From NCBI GenBank assembly GCA_945873115.1, contig CAMCBT010000008.1, positions 1-57,182 of the forward strand: 57,182 nucleotides of DNA, read 5' to 3'. Of the stretch, positions 25,552 to 33,514 are shown one piece after another. Made by a program: the position numbers and the translations under genes. Under the pieces are notes generated by a model. That model saw only the letters and a program-made list of their open reading frames with translations, was not told the origin of the DNA and did not search any database. This DNA is from an uncultured Mitsuokella sp. (lineage in GTDB: Bacteria; Bacillota; Negativicutes; Selenomonadales; Selenomonadaceae). Position 1 is the stretch's first letter; every line of letters starts with the position of its first letter.

Positions 25552-27399
25552 TTATTCGGTTGGTGCCGGCTCCTCCGGCCCGCCGTTTGGATCCTCTGTG
25601 AGGGAGTAGCGGCCCAGCATGGTGGTCAGGGTGTCTCGGTGGAAGCGGTAGCTTTCGCTGGTGAAGTCCTGGGTGGGGTCGTACCGGTCCGAGGGGGCAG
25701 AGAGGAGGCCGGATATGGTGTCGTACATCATGTCGTTCGTGAAGTAACGGTTGGCGTGCTCCCGCAGGGTATTGGCCCTTCCGGGGAGAGCCTGCTCGTA
25801 GGCGGGGGAGAGGTAGATCCAGAAGGGGATGCGCACCATGTCGAAGGAGAACACATCCGGATTGTGGGAGATTTCGAGATTTTCACCGTGATCGGAGAAG
25901 TAGACCATGGCCTGGAGGTTCAGGTTCTTTCTGGCATAGTTGAAGACCTCCTGAAGGATGTGGTCTGTGTAGAGAATGCTATTGGCATAGGAGGCCTCGG
26001 AGGTCATGATATTTGCCTTGTCCCCCTCCGGCGGCTGGAACTTGTTATATTCCGTCGGGTACCGGTTGTTGTAGTAGATGTGGCTGCCCATGATGTGGAG
26101 CACCACGAAGTTGTTCTTTGTGGGATCCAGCTGGGTCAGGTACGGCAGTAGGGAGTCGTCGTACTTGTCCGTGAAGTTGTAGGAGTCGTCCGTCCACTGG
26201 GCGTGGTCCGCCGTTTTGGCCACGAGGGTGATGGCGCTGTCGTACTGGCCATAGCGTCCCTGGTTGCTGAACCACCAGGTCTCGTAGCCCGCCTTCTTTG
26301 CCACATCCACGATGGAGGCGGAGTCGAAGAACTCCTTGCCATTGTACTGGCTCTGCTCCGTCAAGACCCGCTGGAGCACGGGGACCGTCTGGGACCAGGA
26401 GGAGTAGGCATTCTCAAAGAAGAAGAAGTTCGGATTTTCCCGCTGGGCGCTCTGCCAGGGGGTGTCCGGGTACTTGTAGTCCGGTGTGAAGGCCTGCATA
26501 TAGTCCCGGGAGGCGGACTCGCCGATGATGAAGATGACGGTGCCGGGGGCCCGGGCGGAAAGCGTCCGGCGGGCATCCAGGTGCAGCGACATGAAGCGCT
26601 CGTCGTGGCCTACGCTGTACTCCTGGGTCTCCTCCACGTAGCTTTTCACATCGTTCCAGAGGTCGGCAATGGAGGTCTGGGGAAGGTAGAAGGCGAGAGT
26701 CGCTATCCCAGCCGTCACCAGGGCGAAGAGAGATGCCATGCGCCCCGCCGTGGAGCCGGACTCCAGCCGCTCTGCAAAGGCGAGATGGCAGCGGTAGGCC
26801 AGGGCGAAGAGGAGGGCGAGGCCCAGGAGGATGAGCGTGGCAGGAAGGAGGCCCACATTCGACTCGATAAAGTCGATGCTCTCCCTCCAGTTGGTGAGAT
26901 AGAGGGCCATCAAGGAGTCCGGTGTCAGGCAGTGCCAGACCATGCAATAGTAGATAATCTGGAGGAGGGGGATGAGGATGGAGAGGAGGTTGAGCCCTGC
27001 CATGAAGGCTGCCACAAGACGGCGGGGCAGGATGGCAAAGAGAGCCCCCTCCAGGGCTGAGAACAGGACGAAAATACTCGTGCCCACGATGAAGTCGTAG
27101 CATATTTTCGACGCATACCACATCTGGCTATAGGTCCAGCTATAGAGCAGGGGGAAGGTGGCGGCCCATAGGAGCCCCGACAGGAGATTCGGCAACGACG
27201 GCCTTGAAAAGAGGGGCACCCGTGTCCCGTAGGGCAGCAGCACAAGGGCGGCCAGGATGGGCAGCATCACCCAGAGGAAGTAGTCGGCTCCCATGTCCTG
27301 GCCAATGTCGATGTAGAAGGCAATGCACGAGATATAGTAGATGCCGGCCGCCGTTATCCAGCGGATGAACTTGTCCTGGTCGGTGTGGGTAATCTTCAT
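25552..27399 (-). CDS. Phosphoethanolamine transferase (EptA/CptA-like sulfatase-fold membrane enzyme)
   Basis: This family adds phosphoethanolamine to lipid A, core sugars or related glycans on the outer side of the inner membrane. The 615-residue protein has five or so membrane helices in residues 1-260. A periplasmic alkaline-phosphatase-like domain follows with IGESASRDYMQAF (nucleophile probably Ser295, where many relatives have Thr), HIMGSHIYY and YFSDHGENL metal-site motifs. The C-terminal ~25 residues are Pro/Glu-rich. It is a single convergent gene with its own promoter. In a diderm Firmicute this would alter LPS charge and could affect polymyxin tolerance. The exact acceptor is unknown. 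Confidence 0.87.
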   Translation of the reverse strand: MKITHTDQDKFIRWITAAGIYYISCIAFYIDIGQDMGADYFLWVMLPILAALVLLPYGTRVPLFSRPSLPNLLSGLLWAATFPLLYSWTYSQMWYASKICYDFIVGTSIFVLFSALEGALFAILPRRLVAAFMAGLNLLSILIPLLQIIYYCMVWHCLTPDSLMALYLTNWRESIDFIESNVGLLPATLILLGLALLFALAYRCHLAFAERLESGSTAGRMASLFALVTAGIATLAFYLPQTSIADLWNDVKSYVEETQEYSVGHDERFMSLHLDARRTLSARAPGTVIFIIGESASRDYMQAFTPDYKYPDTPWQSAQRENPNFFFFENAYSSWSQTVPVLQRVLTEQSQYNGKEFFDSASIVDVAKKAGYETWWFSNQGRYGQYDSAITLVAKTADHAQWTDDSYNFTDKYDDSLLPYLTQLDPTKNNFVVLHIMGSHIYYNNRYPTEYNKFQPPEGDKANIMTSEASYANSILYTDHILQEVFNYARKNLNLQAMVYFSDHGENLEISHNPDVFSFDMVRIPFWIYLSPAYEQALPGRANTLREHANRYFTNDMMYDTISGLLSAPSDRYDPTQDFTSESYRFHRDTLTTMLGRYSLTEDPNGGPEEPAPTE

Positions 27400-27464
27400 A
27401 CGATAAAAGGCTCCTTGAGGGATGCAAAATTTTCTATAAACAGAGGCGTGATAAAGCTCTAGTC

Positions 27465-27494
27465 ATTATACAGAGGAAGGAAAGGGCAAGTCAA
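27465..27494 (-). promoter_or_regulatory. Promoter of the phosphoethanolamine transferase gene
   Basis: On the minus strand TTGACT and TATAAT are separated by 18 bases, about 66 bases before the ATG. Confidence 0.8.
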
Positions 27495-27580
27495 GAAAGA
27501 GGCGGAAAGAAACGCTTTGGCGGGAGGCGGTGGCCGCAAGGAAATCCTTTTTCCATGGATTAGAAGTACATGGGGGAGGG

Positions 27581-27609
27581 TTGACGTAGGGAAAAACCGC
27601 GGGTATTAT
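27581..27609 (+). promoter_or_regulatory. Promoter of the tamB-led envelope cluster
   Basis: TTGACG at 27581-27586 and TATTAT at 27604-27609 are 17 bases apart, about 65 bases before tamB. It is divergent from the transferase promoter. Confidence 0.82.
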
Positions 27610-27674
27610 GGAAACTGCAAGAATATGAATTATTCCGAAAATATCCAGCAGGGAGCAGGAAAGGGGCTATTTCC

Positions 27675-30600
27675 ATGAAGAAACGATATATCGCACTCGT
27701 GGCGATTTTTCTGCTTTTTGCTGCTCTTCTCACAGGCGGCTATCTTTTTGCGCGTACCCAGACCTTTATGGAGACCTTGGGGGAGAAGGCGGGGGAGTAC
27801 GCGGAGAGCACACTGGGCGTCCCTGTAGCCATCGGGAAAATCGCTGTCCTGTCGCCGGGAACGGTGGAGCTCACGGATATCTCCGTCGAGGATAAGCATG
27901 GCACCTCGATTCTTACGGCAGACCGGGCCACGGTGAAGGCAGGACTCCTGGCAGCTGTCCGGAGCGGCGCAGACGCCATCTCCACCGTAGAGGTCCAGGG
28001 GGTCCGGGCACAGCTTCTGGAGCGGGAGGACGGCACCTGGAATATCGAGGATATCACCTCGAAGAGTACTTCGAGTGCCTCATTCCATGGGACAGTGGAG
28101 CTTACGGACGGGGAGGTCACCGTCACCCGCGCCACCGGAGAGGCAGCGACCCTCACGAAGGCTGCGGCGACACTGAATTTTGCCCATGCGCCTGCCGTGA
28201 AGGCCCAGGGGTCAGGTGAGCTCCTCGGTGCTATGGTTCAGGGGGAGGGCACCTATCGGAAGGAGCGGCAGGCCTTTGACATCCAGGCGAAGGATGTGGA
28301 GGTGGCGCGCTTCCTTCCCTACCTGCCGAAAGGGCTCCTGCCGGAGGGGGTCACCATCCAGTCAGGCAAGCTGCCGGAGGCTCGGGTGGTGGGCTCCTAC
28401 TATGGCAGTGTGCTGACCCTCACGGGGGACGCAACCCTAGCGGAGGGGCAGGCTGATGTGCTCGGCACCACTGTGGAGCACATAAAGGGCTCCGCCCACT
28501 TCACGGAGAAGGAGGCCCTCGTCACAGCCGAGGCGGAGGCAGCGGGGCAGAAGGCCCATGTCAGCGGCCTTGTGTATTATATGGATGGCAACCCTTATTT
28601 TGATGTCATGGCCCAGTCCGACTCCTTCGACCCATCATCCATACGGACCGATATCCCCTACAGGGGCAGCGCGGCTGTCAAGGCACATATCACCGGCACG
28701 GCGACGGATCCGACGATTGAGGGAACTCTCCAGGTGGCAGAGGGCGAGGCCTATGGCATCCCCTTCCGGAATGCAAGGGCCAAGGTGCGCTATGCGTCCG
28801 GCCGGGTCTTTGTGAAGAATGCCTATGGGGAGGCCCTCGGGGGAAAGGCGAGCGGAGAGGTCGTCTTTCTGCCGAAGGATCTGAGCTACACGGGCCACGT
28901 CAAGCTCCAGCAGCTGGATGCCCAGTCCCTGGCCGCTCTGTATCCAGCAGGAGAGGGGCTTTCGGGGCGCATATCCGCAGATTTCGGCTTTAACGGCAGG
29001 GGAGAGGACTGGGAGTCTCTTGAGGCCTACGGCAGCGTCATCCATCGGGGAGGTGCCTATCAGGCTCTTCCCATCGAGCGTATCAATGCTTCCTTTGCGC
29101 TAAAGCAGGGAAATCTCACCCTGGACTACGCCTCGGCAAGGCTTCCAAATGGCACGAGTGTCGGCGTGGAAGGCGATGTTCGTGAGCTGTTCGGCAGCCC
29201 CGCTTTGAACCTTTCCCTCTACGGCAGGCATGCGGATTTTGGCCTGCTCCAGACCTTCGTGCCAAAGACGGACGTGACAGGTGTCGGAGACTTCTCCATC
29301 CAGGTGACAGGCCCGCAGAGTAACCCCTATGTGGATGTGAATCTCGTGGCCATGCGGGGAAAGCTCTTCAAGCAGCCCTACGATGACCTGCGCATCCACG
29401 CGGCAGGCAGCCTCGATGGGGTAGAGATTCGGGAGTTCTCCCTCATGAAGGACGGCATGCAGCGCTGGTATGTGGAGGGCACCATCGGCTTTTCTGGCGA
29501 AAAGAAGCTTGATGTCCGCGCCGATACGGTGGGCGTGCGGGCGGAGGATCTGGCGGCACTTATTGCACCGGATCAGAATATCACAGGCAATGTGGATAAT
29601 ACCATCCGACTCACGGGGACCATGGACGACCCGAGAGGCGTAGGCTACATCCATTTCTACCGCGGCAGTTACAATGGCATGCTTTTGCAGGGCATGGACG
29701 GTGACTATTTCCTGGATGAAAAGGGGCTAAGGCTCCAGGATTTCCATATCCTCTCGCCGCGGATTGACGTGGATATCAATGGCTATGTCACAAAAAGCCA
29801 TGGCCTTGACCTCATAGCCAATGTCCATGAGATTGACTTCGCCCGATTCTTCCTTCATGCACCCTATCCTATTTCGGGGAAGGGGACCTTTGAGGGGAAG
29901 GTCGGGGGCACCGTTGAGTCGCCCACCTTCTCCGGAGTACTCAAGGCCCCGGAGCTTGTGGCAAATGAGGTCGCCTTTACCGATATCGATGGCCAGGTGG
30001 AGTACCGGGGGAGCGTGGCGTATCTACGCAATTTCAGCCTCCAGCAGGGGGCGGGAAAGCTCACCTGCACCGGCTCCTATCATATGGATACGGAGGAAAT
30101 CAACGGGGAAATGGTCGCAGAGAACGTGGACATCAGCTCCCTCGCTGCCCTCCTGAACCAGAAGACGGACAAGCTAAGTGGTGTTGCCACGGTGAAGGCG
30201 AGCCTGTCCGGCACGGTGAAAAATCCGACGGTGGAGGCGACGGGAAGCCTGGGGACAGGATTGATTTCTGGCTATCCCGTCCATGACGGAAGCTTTTCCA
30301 TCAACCTGAAGAATCGGGTTGTGACGGTTGAGACCCTCTCCCTCCTTCAGGGGGATTCGGGAGAGCTCCATGGAGACGGCTCGCTTACGCTGGACGGCCC
30401 CTTGGATGGAAACCTCGGTGCCCTTGACGGCATCCTGGAGGGAGAGCTCACTGCCCACGGCGTTCCTCTGGGGCTCTTTACAAGATCCCTGGGAATCGAG
30501 GCAGCCGTCTCCGGAAATGTGGAGACCCATGTGGAATTTGGCGGGACGATGAAGAATCCCGCGGCAGATGCGACGCTGACGGTGACAAATGGCGGCGCCT

Positions 30601-32051
30601 ACGGTGCCTCCTTTGATACACTTTCCGGCACCTTCCATCTGAAGGACGGCCGGGTGAAGGTGGATACGATCAAGGCGGCAAAGACGGTGGGGGACAAGAC
30701 CTTTGAGGCTTCGGCAAAGGGCGTCGTCCCCGTCCGCGCCCTGACAGCCGAGAAGGGGGAGACCTTGGGCGAGCATGAGCAGATTGCTCTCGAGCTGTCC
30801 CTGGACAAGGCGAACCTGGCACTTCTCCCGACCCTGTCCTCCCAGGTGGACTGGGCCCTGGGGGATTTGACGGGGAACCTGAGGTTCACCGGCACAGCAG
30901 CCCAGCCGCTTATTCATGGCTCCCTTTCCCTCAAGGATGGCTCGGCAAAGCTGAAGCCCCTGGACCTTCCACTGACGGAAATGAATGCCCAGATTGATTT
31001 TCGTGGCAATACGATGACAATCCTGGATTTTTCTGGTAAAATGGGCGATGGTTCCTGTCAGCTAATCGGGGGGATTACTCTCGATGGCCGTGAGCTCGGC
31101 GATGTGAACCTTTCTCTGAATGCAAAGAGTCTCGATGTGCGCAGCAGCTTCTTCACGGGGCCGCTGGATGCTACGGTGTCGATTGCGAAAGGGGAGCGCT
31201 ATGGGCGCATTCTTCCGGTGATTACGGGGACCCTTGACCTTCACGACTGCGTCATATCCATGCCCTCTATTCCGGATTCGGATGGGTCACTTCCCAATAT
31301 TGGCCTTGACACGACGATGCGCCTAGGGAGACGCGTCCACGCCTACAGCCCGGCCCTTTATGATATGTACCTGGAGGGCTCCATGCACTATGGCGGCACG
31401 ACGCTTCACCCTCAGCCCTCAGGCACCATCTCCGTGCGGCGGGGCGGGACGCTTCGCTATCTGAAGAACGTCTTTGATATCTATGAGGGTGTGCTATCCT
31501 TCAACCAGGTGGATTCCTTTCTGCCCAGCGTCCAGTTCGCGGCGAGGACGCGCCTGCCGCGAACCCGGGTCTACCTGACACTTCACGGCCCCGTTGGGGC
31601 TATGGACACGAAGCTCTCCTCGGATCCGGAAATGAGCCAGACGGATATCATGAGGCTTCTCATGATGCGGGGCGACTACCGGACGGGGGAAGCCACCTGG
31701 GATACCTCGAGCCTGCTCCTGACGGGCCTCCAGATGAGCTTCCTTTCCGATGTGGAAAACTCGGTGAAGGATGCGCTTCAGCTGGATAGGTTCACCATCG
31801 GCATGGGAAATGGATCCCTTTTGAAGGACACCTCCGACCAGGAGACCGCGAAGACGGATCGGGATGTCTATCATCTCGAGTTCGGCAAGTATCTCGGCCA
31901 CAACGTGATGGTGCGTTATTCTCAGAGCATCTCAGGGGATTCCGTATCCCGTGTCGGTGTGCAATACGATATAAATGATCGCTATTCCGTGAGCTACGAC
32001 CAGCAGGGGGAAAACTCCATCCTTGGGTTCTCCGCCAATGTCCGCTTTTGA
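27675..32051 (+). CDS. tamB: TamB-like AsmA-family inter-membrane protein
   Basis: TamB-like proteins span the periplasm as a long beta-taco and are linked to phospholipid transport to the outer membrane and to assembly of some outer-membrane proteins. The 1458-residue protein has an N-terminal signal-anchor helix (residues ~5-27) and an AsmA-like start (VELTDISVEDKHGTSIL). It continues as many repeated short beta segments of the type GTVKNPTVEATGSL, and ends with the TamB C-terminal (DUF490) domain: GTLRYLKNVFDIYEGVLSFNQ, then DVENSVKDALQLD, ending in Phe. No TamA gene is adjacent; bamA lies two genes downstream, as in other Negativicutes-like clusters where BamA is the likely partner. Confidence 0.93.
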   Translation: MKKRYIALVAIFLLFAALLTGGYLFARTQTFMETLGEKAGEYAESTLGVPVAIGKIAVLSPGTVELTDISVEDKHGTSILTADRATVKAGLLAAVRSGADAISTVEVQGVRAQLLEREDGTWNIEDITSKSTSSASFHGTVELTDGEVTVTRATGEAATLTKAAATLNFAHAPAVKAQGSGELLGAMVQGEGTYRKERQAFDIQAKDVEVARFLPYLPKGLLPEGVTIQSGKLPEARVVGSYYGSVLTLTGDATLAEGQADVLGTTVEHIKGSAHFTEKEALVTAEAEAAGQKAHVSGLVYYMDGNPYFDVMAQSDSFDPSSIRTDIPYRGSAAVKAHITGTATDPTIEGTLQVAEGEAYGIPFRNARAKVRYASGRVFVKNAYGEALGGKASGEVVFLPKDLSYTGHVKLQQLDAQSLAALYPAGEGLSGRISADFGFNGRGEDWESLEAYGSVIHRGGAYQALPIERINASFALKQGNLTLDYASARLPNGTSVGVEGDVRELFGSPALNLSLYGRHADFGLLQTFVPKTDVTGVGDFSIQVTGPQSNPYVDVNLVAMRGKLFKQPYDDLRIHAAGSLDGVEIREFSLMKDGMQRWYVEGTIGFSGEKKLDVRADTVGVRAEDLAALIAPDQNITGNVDNTIRLTGTMDDPRGVGYIHFYRGSYNGMLLQGMDGDYFLDEKGLRLQDFHILSPRIDVDINGYVTKSHGLDLIANVHEIDFARFFLHAPYPISGKGTFEGKVGGTVESPTFSGVLKAPELVANEVAFTDIDGQVEYRGSVAYLRNFSLQQGAGKLTCTGSYHMDTEEINGEMVAENVDISSLAALLNQKTDKLSGVATVKASLSGTVKNPTVEATGSLGTGLISGYPVHDGSFSINLKNRVVTVETLSLLQGDSGELHGDGSLTLDGPLDGNLGALDGILEGELTAHGVPLGLFTRSLGIEAAVSGNVETHVEFGGTMKNPAADATLTVTNGGAYGASFDTLSGTFHLKDGRVKVDTIKAAKTVGDKTFEASAKGVVPVRALTAEKGETLGEHEQIALELSLDKANLALLPTLSSQVDWALGDLTGNLRFTGTAAQPLIHGSLSLKDGSAKLKPLDLPLTEMNAQIDFRGNTMTILDFSGKMGDGSCQLIGGITLDGRELGDVNLSLNAKSLDVRSSFFTGPLDATVSIAKGERYGRILPVITGTLDLHDCVISMPSIPDSDGSLPNIGLDTTMRLGRRVHAYSPALYDMYLEGSMHYGGTTLHPQPSGTISVRRGGTLRYLKNVFDIYEGVLSFNQVDSFLPSVQFAARTRLPRTRVYLTLHGPVGAMDTKLSSDPEMSQTDIMRLLMMRGDYRTGEATWDTSSLLLTGLQMSFLSDVENSVKDALQLDRFTIGMGNGSLLKDTSDQETAKTDRDVYHLEFGKYLGHNVMVRYSQSISGDSVSRVGVQYDINDRYSVSYDQQGENSILGFSANVRF

Positions 32052-32077
32052 TTTCAGGCCTTGAAAGGAGGTGCAGG

Positions 32078-32704
32078 ATGGAGCTTCAGGAGTATATGGC
32101 AGAGCTCTCCCGGGTAAAGACACTGGGGAGGGAGGAGGAGCGTCGCCTCTGGGCGGCCTTTCAGGCAGGAGATAGGCGTGCGCGCCAAAGGCTCATCGAG
32201 TCCTACCAGCCCCTCGTCTTCAAGCAGGCGATGGCTTTTCGTACCCATCCTGCCGTCATGGATCTGGTGCAGGAGGGGACCGTGGCCCTTATCGAGGCTG
32301 TTGAGAGCTATGAGCCCTCCCGGGGCGTGGCCTTCAGCCTCTATGCCCTCCATCGCATACGGGGGCGCATGCTGAACTTCCTCGCCCGGGAGGGGAGGGC
32401 AGGTCTTGCCTGCCTGGAGGCACAGGAGGAGGGCAGGAGCCTTCTGGAGACACTTCAAGATGATTCGCCCACGGCCCAGGAGGTGGCGGAGCAGCATGAG
32501 ATGCTCCGGCGTGTCCAGGGGGCGATGGAAAGGCTCCCGGTCAAGGAGAAGGCGGTCCTCGAGGGTATCTATCTCGATAGCCATGACCCCATCGAGGTGG
32601 CCCAGTCTATGGAGCTCAGCGTCTCCCATATCTATCGCCTCCAGAAAAACGGCGTGCGCCGCATCCGCGGTATGCTTTCCCGATTTTTGCACCATTGGAG
32701 ATGA
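32078..32704 (+). CDS. Sigma-70 family RNA polymerase sigma factor (alternative)
   Basis: This 208-residue protein has sigma region 2 (LIESYQPLVFKQAMAF, then DLVQEGTVALIEAVESYEPS and the -10-recognising FSLYALHRIRGRM) and region 4 (RLPVKEKAVLEGIYLD, then an HTH ending VSHIYRLQKNGVRRIR). Region 1 and most of region 3 are absent, so it is an alternative factor and not the housekeeping one. The start is ATG 32078, after AAAGGAGGTG at 32064-32073. It begins 26 bases after tamB and precedes a one-helix membrane protein gene. Its place inside the outer-membrane assembly cluster suggests it serves envelope genes, which is inference. Confidence 0.88.
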   Translation: MELQEYMAELSRVKTLGREEERRLWAAFQAGDRRARQRLIESYQPLVFKQAMAFRTHPAVMDLVQEGTVALIEAVESYEPSRGVAFSLYALHRIRGRMLNFLAREGRAGLACLEAQEEGRSLLETLQDDSPTAQEVAEQHEMLRRVQGAMERLPVKEKAVLEGIYLDSHDPIEVAQSMELSVSHIYRLQKNGVRRIRGMLSRFLHHWR

Positions 32705-32884
32705 TTTCCCGACCTATTCTGTCATATTCCTTGAAAACAGAGGAATATGGAGGAAATTGGCGAAATTCCGCTTGCAGTAAAGGGGGCGTTTCTCCGGATT
32801 GTAGTACTGTATCAGCTGCAGGATAATCCGGCGGCAGAATCTGTCTGGCAGGCACCAATGGGTGCGCACCCATGGGAGAAGGAT

Positions 32885-33457
32885 ATGGACGACAAGAGGA
32901 AAAGGGAGCGCCATCACATTCAGGCCGCGAGGGAATGGCTCGATGGGGCTGAAGAGTCCTTGGCGGGGCAGGATGAGGTTCGCGGTGACCTTCGGGTCAT
33001 GCTGGCAAAGGCGGAGCTGGCTCATGTGGGAGCTGGAAAGCAGGTGAGTCTCCTGCGGCGCCTTGGGGTCTATCTTCTGCCGGGCCTGCTGGCAGGGACC
33101 ATTGCAGCGGGCCTCGTCTATGGAATGAACCAGGAGAGGGCCGGGGCACCGGGGCCCTCTGCCGTGCTCCAAAAGAGCAAGGCGACATCAGAGGCTCCTA
33201 AAGCGGAGGAAGATCCTCTTCCGGCGACGCTTCAGGCTGAGGCGAGGGCCGATGGGGCCCAGCCAAGAGTGGCAGAGCCCGTCCAAGGGGCTTTGTCGGC
33301 GCAGGGAGAGCCTGTGCTCCCCCAGAGCACACCGGCCCAGTCCTCGGAAAAGGAGGCTGCAGGGCCCGTAGAAATCCAATCGTCGAAACGCGCCGAGCCG
33401 CCCGATGCTGAGACACAAAGGCTCATGCAGACGGCCGGCAAGGTGCTTCGAAAATAA
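32885..33457 (+). CDS. Single-pass membrane protein of unknown function, candidate anti-sigma factor
   Basis: I do not recognise a family. From ATG 32885 (GGGAG six bases upstream) the protein is 190 residues. About 65 charged helical residues come first (DDKRKRERHH..., LRVMLAKAEL), then one membrane helix (residues ~68-92, LPGLLAGTIAAGLVYG), then a ~95-residue Pro/Ala/Glu/Gln-rich tail of low complexity. A cytoplasmic N-domain, single helix and extracytoplasmic tail directly after a sigma-factor gene is the layout of anti-sigma factors. No zinc-binding ZAS motif is visible, so the role is only a guess. Longer starts up to 32747 are possible but lack a ribosome binding site. Confidence 0.7.
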   Translation: MDDKRKRERHHIQAAREWLDGAEESLAGQDEVRGDLRVMLAKAELAHVGAGKQVSLLRRLGVYLLPGLLAGTIAAGLVYGMNQERAGAPGPSAVLQKSKATSEAPKAEEDPLPATLQAEARADGAQPRVAEPVQGALSAQGEPVLPQSTPAQSSEKEAAGPVEIQSSKRAEPPDAETQRLMQTAGKVLRK

Positions 33458-33514
33458 ATCAGAATACCCAAATAAACTATTTTATGCCCTTGGGCGATAT
33501 GGGAGGTTTCCTAC

